NCBI GenBank assembly: GCA_963780135.1
Contig: CAWAAR010000002.1
Location: forward strand, 248,001-312,000
Length of the DNA: 64,000 bases
Direction of reading: 5' to 3'
DNA from: Clostridium_AM sp963780135
GTDB taxonomy: Bacteria; Bacillota; Clostridia; Clostridiales; Clostridiaceae
Made by a program: the position numbers and the translations under genes. Positions 43,320 to 52,040 of this stretch are shown here, one piece after another. Positions within the stretch are counted from its first letter, which is position 1, and every line of letters starts with the position of its first letter. The notes beneath the pieces are model-generated. The model saw only the letters and a program-made list of their open reading frames with translations, made no database searches and was not told where the DNA came from.

Positions 43320-44309
43320 ATGAAAAAAACTATTTTACTTTCTTTAGTTGTAGCAATATTTTTAACTGGATGCAGCTCTACTAATAATGCAAATACAAAT
43401 AAGAATGTACAGGTACAGGCAACAAAAGCTACGGTGAAAGCTTCTAGCAATGGATATATAATGGCTGGAAAGATTGCAGCAAATGAAGAGGCAAATGTAA
43501 CTTCAAAGATTTCAGCAAAGGTTTCTGAAATATCAGTGGACATAGGTTCAAAGGTAAATCAGGGAGATGTTATCATTAAATTAGATACTCAAGACTTGCA
43601 GGCGCAAGTGGACAAAGCCCAAGCAACAGTGAATACAACAAAAGCAAATTTGACTAATGCACAAAATATGACGCGTCCTGAGCAAATTGCAGTAGCACAA
43701 GCAGCTTTAGATAATGCAAATCAAACCTATCAAACAGTTCAAAAAGACTATGATCGTGTACAATCTTTAGTTAAATCAGGAGCAGCAGCTCAGCAGCAGC
43801 TTGACCTAGCTAAGCAACAGCTTGTCAGCGCGCAGTCACAATATAAGACAGCGCAGGAACAGTTAACCATGTTAAACAATGGACCTACAAGCACTAGCAT
43901 AGATGTTTATAGAGCTCAGGTAAATGAAGCAGAGGCAGGACTGAAGATAGCTCAAACAGCACTTAATAATGCGACTATTACGGCTCCTATATCAGGCGTA
44001 GTAAATGCTAAAAACATTAATGTGGGAGAAATAAGTTCTACAGACAAAACTCTTGTTTCTATATCTAATTCAGGGGCTTTATGCGTAAATGCTTATGCAC
44101 CACTTGAAATTGTAAATGATTTAAAAGAAGGACAAAGTGTTGTAGTTAAAGTATCAGAAGTTCCAGATAAAGAATTTGAAGGAAAAATAACTGTTATAAA
44201 TTCAAAACTAATTTCTCAAAGTAGAGATGTTTTAGTTAAAATAAGTGTATCAGATTCAAGTTCACTTCTAAAACCTGGTATGTTTGCAGAAGTTGGATTG
44301 AAGAAATAA
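43320..44309 (+). CDS. HlyD/RND-type membrane fusion lipoprotein
   Basis: A 329-residue adaptor. The signal peptide ends in a lipobox (LTGC, about residue 19). A biotinyl-lipoyl half (GKIAANEEANVTSKISAKV) is followed by a long alanine/glutamine-rich coiled-coil hairpin (about 90-190, AQAALDNANQTYQTVQKDYD), the second lipoyl half (ATITAPISGVV) and a beta-barrel (SVVVKVSEVPDKEFEGKI). GGGAGGG precedes the ATG. First gene of the efflux operon. In an organism without an outer membrane it must act as an extracellular extension or specificity factor of the pump. Confidence 0.88.
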   Translation: MKKTILLSLVVAIFLTGCSSTNNANTNKNVQVQATKATVKASSNGYIMAGKIAANEEANVTSKISAKVSEISVDIGSKVNQGDVIIKLDTQDLQAQVDKAQATVNTTKANLTNAQNMTRPEQIAVAQAALDNANQTYQTVQKDYDRVQSLVKSGAAAQQQLDLAKQQLVSAQSQYKTAQEQLTMLNNGPTSTSIDVYRAQVNEAEAGLKIAQTALNNATITAPISGVVNAKNINVGEISSTDKTLVSISNSGALCVNAYAPLEIVNDLKEGQSVVVKVSEVPDKEFEGKITVINSKLISQSRDVLVKISVSDSSSLLKPGMFAEVGLKK

Positions 44310-44329
44310 GGAAAGAGGGTGATTTTAAT

Positions 44330-44980
44330 ATGAAAAACCGTAAACCGTTAATTTTTGGAATATTAATAGTAATTGTAATAGCACTAGGAGGAATAGGTTT
44401 TTATTATTGGTATGAAAATGCTTATTTTGTTTCTACAGATGATGCAAGAGTTACCGCTGATTTAGTCAGTGTAACCCCACAAATTCAAGGAAAACTACTG
44501 GAGCTTAATGTGGAAGAAGGAGATACAGTTACAAAGAATCAAATATTAGCTCGTCAAGAAATGAATAGTCTTCCAGATGCAAGTATAGATCAGTCTTTGG
44601 TAAGATCGCCTATTTCGGGTATAGTAATTAAAAAACAAGGAACTATAGGAGAGATTTGGTCACCAGGACAAACTTTAGTTAGTCTTGTAGATCCAAATAA
44701 ACTTTATATAACTTCAGATATTGAAGAAACAAAACTTGGAAAAGTGAGAGTCGGACAAAGTGTTGACATTACCATAGATCAGTTTTCATCACAGAAATTT
44801 ACAGGTAAGGTAAGGTCTGTAGGAGAAGCAGCGAATTCAGCATTATCGCTACTTCCATCATCAACAAGTGCAACTTTTACAAAGGTAGTTCAAAGAATAC
44901 CAGTAAAAATTGAACTTAACAAATTTAATAGTAAGATACTTCCAGGAACTAATGCTGTTATTAAGATTCATATTAAGTAA
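44330..44980 (+). CDS. EmrA/HlyD-like adaptor lacking the coiled-coil hairpin
   Basis: A 216-residue single-pass protein: N-terminal helix (about 7-27), then the EmrA-like start YVSTDDARV in the form FVSTDDARVTADLVSV. The two lipoyl halves (QIQGKLLELNVEEGDTV and SPISGIVIKK) are joined by only about 20 residues (MNSLPDASIDQS), where EmrA has a long helical hairpin. A beta-barrel closes the protein. It may work with the lipoprotein encoded just before, which has the hairpin. Cotranscribed, 20 bp after it and 14 bp before the permease. Confidence 0.87.
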   Translation: MKNRKPLIFGILIVIVIALGGIGFYYWYENAYFVSTDDARVTADLVSVTPQIQGKLLELNVEEGDTVTKNQILARQEMNSLPDASIDQSLVRSPISGIVIKKQGTIGEIWSPGQTLVSLVDPNKLYITSDIEETKLGKVRVGQSVDITIDQFSSQKFTGKVRSVGEAANSALSLLPSSTSATFTKVVQRIPVKIELNKFNSKILPGTNAVIKIHIK

Positions 44981-44994
44981 CGAGGTGGTGTATA

Positions 44995-46584
44995 ATGGAA
45001 GAGAAGAATGATGGAGCATTAAGTAGTTGGTTATCATTAGGCGTAGTTGTAATTGGTACCTTTATGTCTATATTGGATAGTAGTATAGTTAATATTGCTC
45101 TTCCTAAAATGATGGCTGTTTTTGGAATGCCCATGGATGATGCAAAATGGATACTAACAGCTTATACATTAGCACTTGGAGCAATTATACCTCTTACAGG
45201 ATATCTACAGGATGTTTTTGGAGGTAAGAGAATATACATGTTTGCACTAGCAATGTTTACAGCTGGTTCTCTTCTTTGTGGATTTGCATGGAGTGGCACA
45301 TCTATGATAGCATTTCGTATAGTTCAGGCTATTGGCGGCGGTATGATAATGCCTGTAGGAATGAGTATAATATATCAAATATTTCCTAGAGAAAAAATAG
45401 GAGTAGCCTTAGGAATTTGGGGAATATCAGCTATGGCTGCACCGGCTATAGGACCAACATTGGGTGGATATATTATAGAAAAAATGGATTGGAGACTTAT
45501 TTTTAATGTTAATGTTCCTATAGGAATAATAGGAGTAATATTAGCAGCTATTTTATTAAAAGGATCAGAAAAAAAGCCATTTAAAGCCTTTGACATAATA
45601 GGGTTTTTATCTTCTACAATTGGTATAGTAAGTGTGCTATATGTTTTAGGTGAAGGTTCTTCTATTGACTGGGGAAAGATTCAAAATCCAATACTTATGA
45701 CTTTAGGGTGCTTAAGCTTAGTTTTATTTGTAGCAAATGAACTTACCCATCCAGATCCTTTATTGGACTTAAGGGTACTTAAGTTATTTGATTTCAGTCT
45801 AAGTTTAATTATAACTTCTGTCTTAACACTAGCAATGATGGGAGGAATGTATGTACTGCCTTTATTTTTGCAGAATGTAAGGGGATATACAGCTATGCAA
45901 ACGGGAATAATTATGCTTCCATCGGCACTGGTGGTTGGTGTTTTAATGCCCATAAGTGGAAGCCTCTTTGATAAATTTGGAGCAAAGCCAGTTGTTATTC
46001 CTGGACTTATAATATTAGCTATGAGTTCTTTGGAACTTTCATATGCAATAAATATGAATTCTAGTAAAGAACATATAATATTTATTACTTGTTTAAGATC
46101 AGTAGGCATGGGGCTTGCAATGATGCCCATAAGTACTGCAGGAATGAATGTTATACCGACAAAACTAGTTGGTAGAGCTTCAGCCTTAAACAATACTATA
46201 AGACAAATATCAAGTGCGCTTAGTATAACTATAATGTCAACTATAATGCAGGGAAAAACAGATTATAATTATTTGAAACTGTCGGAGCAAGTAAGTAATT
46301 ATAATGGAACGGCCCTAAATACTATAAGTACGTTAACAAAAGGCTATATGCATGCAGGTCAATCTAAGGCTGTAGCTACAGGTTCTGCAATAGCCCAATT
46401 AACAAAAATGATTCAAGGGCAGGCCACATTAGATGCTATGGGATATTCTGTTGCTGTAACTGCTCTTGCAGTGTTAGCAGCAATAATTCTAACTTTACTT
46501 ATGAAAAGTAAAAAATCAAATAAAAAACAAGATAAGGAAGGTGAGAAAAATGACATCAAAGGAGGAGCCGTCATGTCGGAGTAA
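44995..46584 (+). CDS. EmrB/QacA-type MFS multidrug exporter (DHA2, 14 helices)
   Basis: A 529-residue major facilitator of the DHA2 group, drug:H+ antiporter. DSSIVNIALPKM is motif D1, the loop LQDVFGGKRIYM is motif A, and GPTLGGYI is motif C found in exporters. Fourteen helices are expected. It ends with a charged tail (KSNKKQDKEGEKND). CGAGGTG precedes the ATG. The last 35 bp overlap the marR gene in another frame, so the exporter and its repressor are translationally linked. Substrates unknown; typical ones are dyes, antibiotics or bile-like compounds. Confidence 0.92.
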   Translation: MEEKNDGALSSWLSLGVVVIGTFMSILDSSIVNIALPKMMAVFGMPMDDAKWILTAYTLALGAIIPLTGYLQDVFGGKRIYMFALAMFTAGSLLCGFAWSGTSMIAFRIVQAIGGGMIMPVGMSIIYQIFPREKIGVALGIWGISAMAAPAIGPTLGGYIIEKMDWRLIFNVNVPIGIIGVILAAILLKGSEKKPFKAFDIIGFLSSTIGIVSVLYVLGEGSSIDWGKIQNPILMTLGCLSLVLFVANELTHPDPLLDLRVLKLFDFSLSLIITSVLTLAMMGGMYVLPLFLQNVRGYTAMQTGIIMLPSALVVGVLMPISGSLFDKFGAKPVVIPGLIILAMSSLELSYAINMNSSKEHIIFITCLRSVGMGLAMMPISTAGMNVIPTKLVGRASALNNTIRQISSALSITIMSTIMQGKTDYNYLKLSEQVSNYNGTALNTISTLTKGYMHAGQSKAVATGSAIAQLTKMIQGQATLDAMGYSVAVTALAVLAAIILTLLMKSKKSNKKQDKEGEKNDIKGGAVMSE

Positions 46585-47038
46585 TAAATTAGCGGCAGAA
46601 CAATCTTTTGAGATTATTGGAATAATTAGGAACATTCAAAAAACAATCCGATGTAAGTTCAATGAATGCGCAAAGAAATATGGTTTTACAGCACCACAGC
46701 TGGCAGTGATAATCCATCTTTATAAAACGCCAGGAATAGCACTGCATGAGTTAAGTGACCATATGATGTTAACTAAGAGTACAGTTTCAGGCATAGTAGA
46801 TCGTCTAGCTAAGCAGGGTGTTGTAGTTAGAGAAATCCCTAAAGATAATCGTAGAATAGTAAAATTATCAATTTCTGAGGATTTTACAAAAAATAATGAT
46901 GTGGGTAACATGGAAAAAATTTTTATATCTCATATAATAGCAGATTCAGTGAAAAATATGGATACAGAAGCAGTGGAAAAAATGATATATGGATTAAAAC
47001 AATTTAGCGATTTATTAAGTAATAATAAATATGAGTAA
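46550..47038 (+). CDS. MarR family transcriptional regulator
   Basis: A 162-residue winged-helix repressor. The recognition region IALHELSDHMMLTKSTVSGIVDRL and the wing VVREIPKDNRRIVKLSIS (about 90-107) are typical MarR features. ATG at 46550 follows AAGGAAGGTGAG; GTG at 46541 lies inside that site. As last gene of the efflux operon it probably represses the promoter at 43233 through the palindrome at 43268 and lets go when it binds the exporter's substrate. Confidence 0.92.
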   Translation: MTSKEEPSCRSNKLAAEQSFEIIGIIRNIQKTIRCKFNECAKKYGFTAPQLAVIIHLYKTPGIALHELSDHMMLTKSTVSGIVDRLAKQGVVVREIPKDNRRIVKLSISEDFTKNNDVGNMEKIFISHIIADSVKNMDTEAVEKMIYGLKQFSDLLSNNKYE

Positions 47039-47093
47039 GTGAAAACAGTGGAAATTTATAATTTTGTGCCAAAATTAATTTATTTTTTAACCA

Positions 47094-47122
47094 TTGCTTA
47101 TTGTCTATAGATGTGTTATATT
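47094..47122 (+). promoter_or_regulatory. Promoter of the small zinc-ribbon gene
   Basis: TTGCTT (47094-47099), 17-bp spacer, TATATT (47117-47122), followed by a leader of about 120 nt with no recognised motif. Confidence 0.5.
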
Positions 47123-47252
47123 AGATAAGTAATGTAATTAAAACAATTACAAAAAGAGATTTAATATGGTTAACAACATTTCCTCTTTTAAGGAAGATAG
47201 TTTAGATCAGTTTTTAAATCTTAATTTTAAAATTTAAGGGAGAGATGTTGAA

Positions 47253-47417
47253 ATGGCAGATAAGACTTTAACTTGTAAAGACTGCGGAAAAGAATTCGTA
47301 TTTACTGAAGGAGAACAAGAGTTCTACAAAGAAAAAGGATTCGAAAATGAACCACAAAGATGTCCTGATTGTAGAAGAGCTAGAAAACAACAGAACAACA
47401 GAGGATTCAGAAAGTAA
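47253..47417 (+). CDS. Small zinc-ribbon protein
   Basis: A 54-residue protein: MADKTLTCKDCGKEFVF, then RCPDCRRARKQQ and a basic C-terminus. The two CxxC pairs (residues 8-11 and 37-40) form a zinc ribbon of the short zf-Trcl-like family widespread in clostridia. AAGGGAGAG lies before the ATG. It has its own promoter and terminator. The basic tail suggests nucleic-acid or ribosome binding; the role is unknown. It is easily missed because of its size. Confidence 0.88.
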   Translation: MADKTLTCKDCGKEFVFTEGEQEFYKEKGFENEPQRCPDCRRARKQQNNRGFRK

Positions 47418-47435
47418 TTTAAATTTGTACTGTAC

Positions 47436-47467
47436 ACCCTATAAGAATTAATTCTTATAGGGTTTTG
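47436..47467. terminator. Terminator after the zinc-ribbon gene
   Basis: ACCCTATAAGAATT and its perfect complement (47436-47463), followed by TTTTG. Confidence 0.9.
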
Positions 47468-47572
47468 TATTTTTTGCTTTTCTATTAGGAAAAAAACTAT
47501 TGCATTTTATAAAAATATAGGGTAAAATTTTTTTGTAAGTAGAACTTTTTGAATAAAATATTGTTTAACGTT

Positions 47573-47645
47573 CACTTGTATAAATCTAGCAATACGGGCT
47601 AGATGTATCTACCGAGCTACCCTAAATAGTTGTAGGCTATAAGTG
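47573..47645 (+). ncRNA. Purine riboswitch aptamer, guanine class by C74
   Basis: P1 CACTTGTA (47573-47580) pairs with TATAAGTG (47638-47645, one G-U). P2 is ATCTAGC/GCTAGAT with loop AATACGG; J2/3 reads GTATCTACC; P3 has loop CCCTAAA; J3/1 reads GGCTA. This follows the B. subtilis xpt aptamer throughout. The ligand-pairing base is C (guanine/hypoxanthine type) and U22, U47 and U51 equivalents are kept. Two core bases differ from the usual (U48 is A, A73 is G). The 210 bp downstream show no clear intrinsic terminator, so the switching mechanism is unresolved. The next gene is at 47858. Confidence 0.8.
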
Positions 47646-47857
47646 CATAGGCTTATTTGCGCTACAGCTTTCATGCTTTCTTGTATTAAATTTTCCCTTA
47701 TATAAATGTGTGAAAGATGTAAAATTAAAAATGAACCATATATAAAAAGTTTGTATTATTCGTAATGGTACGAACTAAATTGTTATTGTGAAAAAATAAC
47801 AGTATTTTCTTTCATAAGGGGAAAGCTATTAATAATTTTATAATGGAGATGATTATT

Positions 47858-49261
47858 GTGAAGTATGATGTAATAATAGTAGGAGCTGGTCCAGCAGGAA
47901 TTTTTACTGCCCTAGAATTATTTAGACAAAAATCTAATAAAAAGATTCTGATGATTGAACAAGGAAGAAGTATAGATAAAAGGTATTGTCCTAAAGAAAA
48001 AACAAAAAAGTGTGTTTCTTGCAAACCTTATTGTCATATAACAACAGGATTTTCAGGAGCAGGAGCTTTTTCAGATGGTAAATTATCTTTAAGCTATGAA
48101 GTAGGTGGAGACTTACCAAATTTAATTGGAGCAGATGAGACGCAAGAGCTTATAGAATACACAGATAAAATTTACCTGGAATTCGGAGCGGATACAAAAG
48201 TAGAAGGATTAGAAAATAGTGAAGCTGTTAAAGAAATTAGAAGAAAAGCCATAGAAGCAGGGCTTAAATTAGTAGATTGTCCAATAAGACATTTAGGAAC
48301 AGAAAAGGCACAAGAAATATATTTAAAAATACAAAACTATCTTTTAGATGCTGGAGTAGAAATTAAATTTGATACTGTAGTTCAAGATATAATTATAGAA
48401 GAACAGACGGCCAAAGGCATAAAAATAGTAGATTCACAAAGTAAAAGTAAGGAAGAAACTATATATGCTGATACAATAGTAGTAGCAGCAGGGAGAAAAG
48501 GAGCAGATTGGCTTAAAGACATGTGTATAAAACATGAAATTAGCCATTGTGCTGGTACTGTGGATATAGGAGTGCGTGTTGAAATTAGAAACGAAATTAT
48601 GGAGAAAGTAAATAATGTTTTGTATGAATCAAAACTTATAGGACATCCGGCTCCTTTTAAAAACAAAGTTAGAACTTTCTGTCAAAATCCTGGAGGGTTT
48701 GTAAGTCAGGAAAATTACGATAACAATTTAGCAATAGTTAATGGACACTCATATAAAGAAAGAAAATCTGATAACACTAATTTAGCTATATTGAGTTCTC
48801 ATAATTTTTCAGAACCTTTTAATCAGCCTATAGAATACGGAAAGAAAGTAGCAGAGTTAGTTAACATGTTAGGTAATGGTAGAATATTAGTTCAAAGATA
48901 TGGCGACATATTAGATGGGAAAAGAACTTGGCAAAAAGAATTGGATCAAACAAATATAAGGCATACTTTGCCAGATGCTGTAGCTGGAGATTTAACTTCT
49001 GCTATCCCATATAGGCCTATGGTAAATATTTTAAACTTTATTAAAGCTATGAATGTAGTTGTACCAGGTTTTGCTAGTATAGAAACTTTACTATATGGTC
49101 CAGAAATAAAATTCTACAGCAATAAAATAAATTTAAATGATAAGTTTGATACTAATATAAAAGGACTTCACTGTTTAGGAGATTCTAGTGGATGGACTAG
49201 GGGGCTAATGATGGCATCTCTTATGGGAGTTCGTATGGGAAAGATTATTAGTAAACAGTAG
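47858..49261 (+). CDS. FAD-dependent dehydrogenase of the COG2509 family
   Basis: About 467 residues. The Rossmann motif IIVGAGPAGIFTALEL binds FAD at the N-terminus, followed by MIEQG, a cysteine-rich segment (CPKEKTKKCVSCKPYC), the family motif SGAGAFSDGKLSLS, and a C-terminal GDSSGWTRGLMMASLMG that closes the FAD site. No substrate is established for this widespread family. The start GTG at 47858 has TGGAGATG about 8 bases upstream; ATG at 47843 and 47849 lie in or next to that site. A guanine-type riboswitch lies upstream with no other gene between, pointing to a link with purine metabolism. Confidence 0.85.
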   Translation: MKYDVIIVGAGPAGIFTALELFRQKSNKKILMIEQGRSIDKRYCPKEKTKKCVSCKPYCHITTGFSGAGAFSDGKLSLSYEVGGDLPNLIGADETQELIEYTDKIYLEFGADTKVEGLENSEAVKEIRRKAIEAGLKLVDCPIRHLGTEKAQEIYLKIQNYLLDAGVEIKFDTVVQDIIIEEQTAKGIKIVDSQSKSKEETIYADTIVVAAGRKGADWLKDMCIKHEISHCAGTVDIGVRVEIRNEIMEKVNNVLYESKLIGHPAPFKNKVRTFCQNPGGFVSQENYDNNLAIVNGHSYKERKSDNTNLAILSSHNFSEPFNQPIEYGKKVAELVNMLGNGRILVQRYGDILDGKRTWQKELDQTNIRHTLPDAVAGDLTSAIPYRPMVNILNFIKAMNVVVPGFASIETLLYGPEIKFYSNKINLNDKFDTNIKGLHCLGDSSGWTRGLMMASLMGVRMGKIISKQ

Positions 49262-49280
49262 TATTTAAGAGTGATTTAAA

Positions 49281-49325
49281 AATAGTTGTTTAGGGTTGTT
49301 ATTATAACAACCCTAAACAACTATT
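49281..49325. terminator. Bidirectional terminator between converging genes
   Basis: A 20-bp perfect stem (AATAGTTGTTTAGGGTTGTT and complement) with loop ATTAT. It overlaps the stop codon of the minus-strand CWB2 gene. Confidence 0.92.
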
Positions 49326-51222
49326 TATTATATCTAAAACCTAATACAAAATTACTTTCATCAAATAATACGGTTAAATTACCTAATTCAAGTTGATATG
49401 GATTGAAAGGTCCTCTAATTGAAGCATTTTTAGGAAAATCTACATTTGTTATTTGAGTTGTAATAAGGTCTAATATTTTATCACCATATTCTACACCGAA
49501 AGTGGAAACTAACGTAACTCTAAGATTTTGTAGCTTTGATCTATCAAGAGAATTAAAACTAAAATATTCATCTGAATTTAAAATACTAAGCATATTTTGC
49601 TTTGAACTTGTCAAATTATAAAGCCATAAAAAAGTATCACACTGTGGAAAAGCTTTTTTAAATTTCAAACTTGCTTTGTTTTTTAAATCATCATTTGCAA
49701 ACACCATGGAATAATCTAAAATATTGTTTGTAGAAACGTTAATGGAAGGACCTAAACAGTTAGTGCCATCTGAATTAGGTATATAGCCATTAGATTCTAA
49801 GGAAATTCTAGTATTGTTACCATATCCATTTTTAATAAACCCATTTAGTATTTCATAAGCTTGCTTAGAAGCTAAATTCCCTCTTTCAGAATTAGATATT
49901 AATTTACTAAAAGGTTCATCATATAATTTATTGTCTGATGCAGATTGAAGTATCTTAAATTCTCCATTTTCAGTAAAAAATTGAATAGGAACACAGTTTG
50001 CAACTGCCTGACCATAATCTTTAAAAACAACTGAAACTGGATTTATTCTATCTGAATTAGTCTTATCAAAATAAGGATTTGTCACTACAGTATTTTTGAT
50101 GCTATATCCATTCCAAACAGTATTTATAAGATTTTCAGATACTCCTGAATCAGGTTTGATATTATAAGTTGGAAATAGTGAAACAGCAGGTTTCAGATCT
50201 ACATTGTAATCTTTAACGCTAGAATCATTTTCAATTAATAAGTTTTTAGTTTTGCTGTTTATAGAAGCTTCCCCTCCTAAAAACATTAATTTAGAATAGG
50301 ATGAGCTTTGAATAAACGCTTTCTGTTTAGAACTATCGTCATTATTTATAAGAATTATAGGAGAAGACTTTAGGGCTGCAAGAGCAGAACCACTTAAAGC
50401 ATCTGGAAAATTCTCACCATTTGCTATAATAGCAGTATCCGAATTGAGCTTAAAAAATTCTGCTATTTTTAAAGATGTTTCATATCTATTTTCACCTGCA
50501 AGACGTATAACATCAGAATCTGATAATTCTAGTGAATTTTTCATTTCAATAAGATTCTTTTCTGATATAGAAGCTGTACCGCCAATAATATAAAGTTTTG
50601 AAGGTTTAATTTGTTGTAATTTGTTCTTAGCAGCTTCTGTCAAAGAGTTCTTAGACGTTAATAGTAATGGATATCCTTTGGATGCGGCAGTGCTGCTTAT
50701 AGATAAAGCATCTGGAAAATTTTCACCATTTACTATAATAGCAGGTGTTCCTTTAGCTGGACTGAATTCATCTATTATTCTTATGTTTGTATTAAACCTA
50801 TCTTCTCCGCCTATCCTTTTAACTGTGTATCCATAGGAATTCAATGAGTTTTCAACATTTGAACCTATTCCACTTGTGCCACCTAAAATATATACAGTTT
50901 TTGAACTGGGAAGATTAGATTTAATAAATCTCATAGCAGCATCATTTTCATCAGATGTTGTTCCGCACAAGAGAATAGGTGCCTTGTATTTGTTGGAAAG
51001 CATACTTCCAGATAAAGCGTCTGGAAAGTCATTTCCAAAAGCTAGTATTACTGCATCTATACTTTGAACATGTTTGTATTCTTCTGCTATTGAAGCCGAA
51101 GTGTAGAATCTATTTTCTCCATCTAAAGTTTTAAAATCAATGGCTTTAGCGCGAACAACTATCGTGCTAGTTAATAACATACAAATACAAGTCACTATTG
51201 ATAATAATTTTTTATTGAACAT
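49321..51222 (-). CDS. CWB2-anchored cell-wall protein with unknown C-terminal domain
   Basis: About 633 residues. A signal peptide (LLSIVTCICMLLTSTIVVRA) precedes three CWB2 modules (about 30-330) with the repeated pattern of GENRFxT...FPDALSGS...YIIGGTASIS. Such modules anchor proteins non-covalently to a wall polymer, as in Clostridioides difficile. The remaining 300 residues match no family I recognise. ATG at 51222 follows TTAGGAGGTG; the longer frame from 51327 has no site and would break the signal peptide. It lies apart from the CWB2 cluster at 56-64 kb and on the other strand. Confidence 0.88.
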   Translation of the reverse strand: MFNKKLLSIVTCICMLLTSTIVVRAKAIDFKTLDGENRFYTSASIAEEYKHVQSIDAVILAFGNDFPDALSGSMLSNKYKAPILLCGTTSDENDAAMRFIKSNLPSSKTVYILGGTSGIGSNVENSLNSYGYTVKRIGGEDRFNTNIRIIDEFSPAKGTPAIIVNGENFPDALSISSTAASKGYPLLLTSKNSLTEAAKNKLQQIKPSKLYIIGGTASISEKNLIEMKNSLELSDSDVIRLAGENRYETSLKIAEFFKLNSDTAIIANGENFPDALSGSALAALKSSPIILINNDDSSKQKAFIQSSSYSKLMFLGGEASINSKTKNLLIENDSSVKDYNVDLKPAVSLFPTYNIKPDSGVSENLINTVWNGYSIKNTVVTNPYFDKTNSDRINPVSVVFKDYGQAVANCVPIQFFTENGEFKILQSASDNKLYDEPFSKLISNSERGNLASKQAYEILNGFIKNGYGNNTRISLESNGYIPNSDGTNCLGPSINVSTNNILDYSMVFANDDLKNKASLKFKKAFPQCDTFLWLYNLTSSKQNMLSILNSDEYFSFNSLDRSKLQNLRVTLVSTFGVEYGDKILDLITTQITNVDFPKNASIRGPFNPYQLELGNLTVLFDESNFVLGFRYNK

Positions 51223-51386
51223 TTTAACACCTCCTAAGTTTAATTTTACTATATTTATAAGCAATATAAAACGTTTTATTAAAAGTAAGAGAGTTAACTT
51301 TAAAATAAGGTATGTAAGATTTTTCACACATCTTGTAAACTTTTCATATTATAGCAATGTACTAAACTATAGGAGGGTGCATTGCT

Positions 51387-52004
51387 ATGCATTTAATATA
51401 TACAATTTTCATTGCGCTGGTAAACAACTTGGATAACATAAGTGTGAGAATTGCTTATAGTATTCGTGGAATAAAAATAACAACCTTAAAAAACCTATGG
51501 ATTTCTGTGATTACTTTTTTTATATCCTCTCTTGCAGCTTTTTCAGGAAGTGCTGTATCACAAACTTTTAATAATAAAATATCTTCTATATTAAGTATGG
51601 TTATGTTTATAATTATTGGTTTATGGATCATATTAGAACCTTATTTCAAAAAAGAAAATAAAGCTAAAAAAGATGAGGAGAGTCTTATTCAAAATAGTAA
51701 TATATATAACATTTTAAAAGAACCAGAAACAGCAGATGCGGATGACTCTAAAGATATTGACTATAAAGAAGCTACATTTCTTGGTATTGCCCTATCTATT
51801 AATAATATAGGTGGAAGCTTAAGTGCAGGCATGATTGGATTAAATTCATTTTTTGTAGGGTTCTTTTCTGCCGTAATAAGTTTTTTGGCACTATGGGCTG
51901 GAAACTACATTACTGAATTTTTTAATAAATGGAATTTAACTAAAAAAGCTAATATAATATCAGGAGTTATATTGATTTTAATAGGTATAAAACAAATACT
52001 ATAA
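51387..52004 (+). CDS. YtaF/MntP-like sporulation membrane protein
   Basis: A 205-residue protein with about six helices: two halves, each with an N-D/N-N motif (ALVNNLDNISVRIAYSIRG and ALSINNIGGSLSAGMIG), separated by a charged cytoplasmic loop (about 85-125). This matches the YtaF group of the MntP/LysE-type exporters, often linked to sporulation; metal export (manganese) is known for MntP but not shown here. TAGGAGGGTG precedes the ATG. Transcribed divergently from the CWB2 gene and converging on the KimA-like gene. Confidence 0.8.
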   Translation: MHLIYTIFIALVNNLDNISVRIAYSIRGIKITTLKNLWISVITFFISSLAAFSGSAVSQTFNNKISSILSMVMFIIIGLWIILEPYFKKENKAKKDEESLIQNSNIYNILKEPETADADDSKDIDYKEATFLGIALSINNIGGSLSAGMIGLNSFFVGFFSAVISFLALWAGNYITEFFNKWNLTKKANIISGVILILIGIKQIL

Positions 52005-52007
52005 GTA

Positions 52008-52031
52008 GAGGACAGAGGACAATTGTCCTCT
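52008..52031. repeat. Minimal GAGGACA palindrome acting as a likely terminator
   Basis: GAGGACA-GAGGACAATTGTCCTC: two heptamers of the repeat family folded back on a 16-bp perfect palindrome (52015-52030), followed by TTTATTTT. It lies exactly between two converging genes, 4 bp after the ytaF-like stop and 9 bp from the permease stop. Confidence 0.75.
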
Positions 52032-52040
52032 TTATTTTCT

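Noticed and set aside
51140..51436. 98-residue plus-strand frame
   Set aside because: It runs through the signal-peptide region of the minus-strand CWB2 gene and the ytaF-like promoter; no ribosome binding site.
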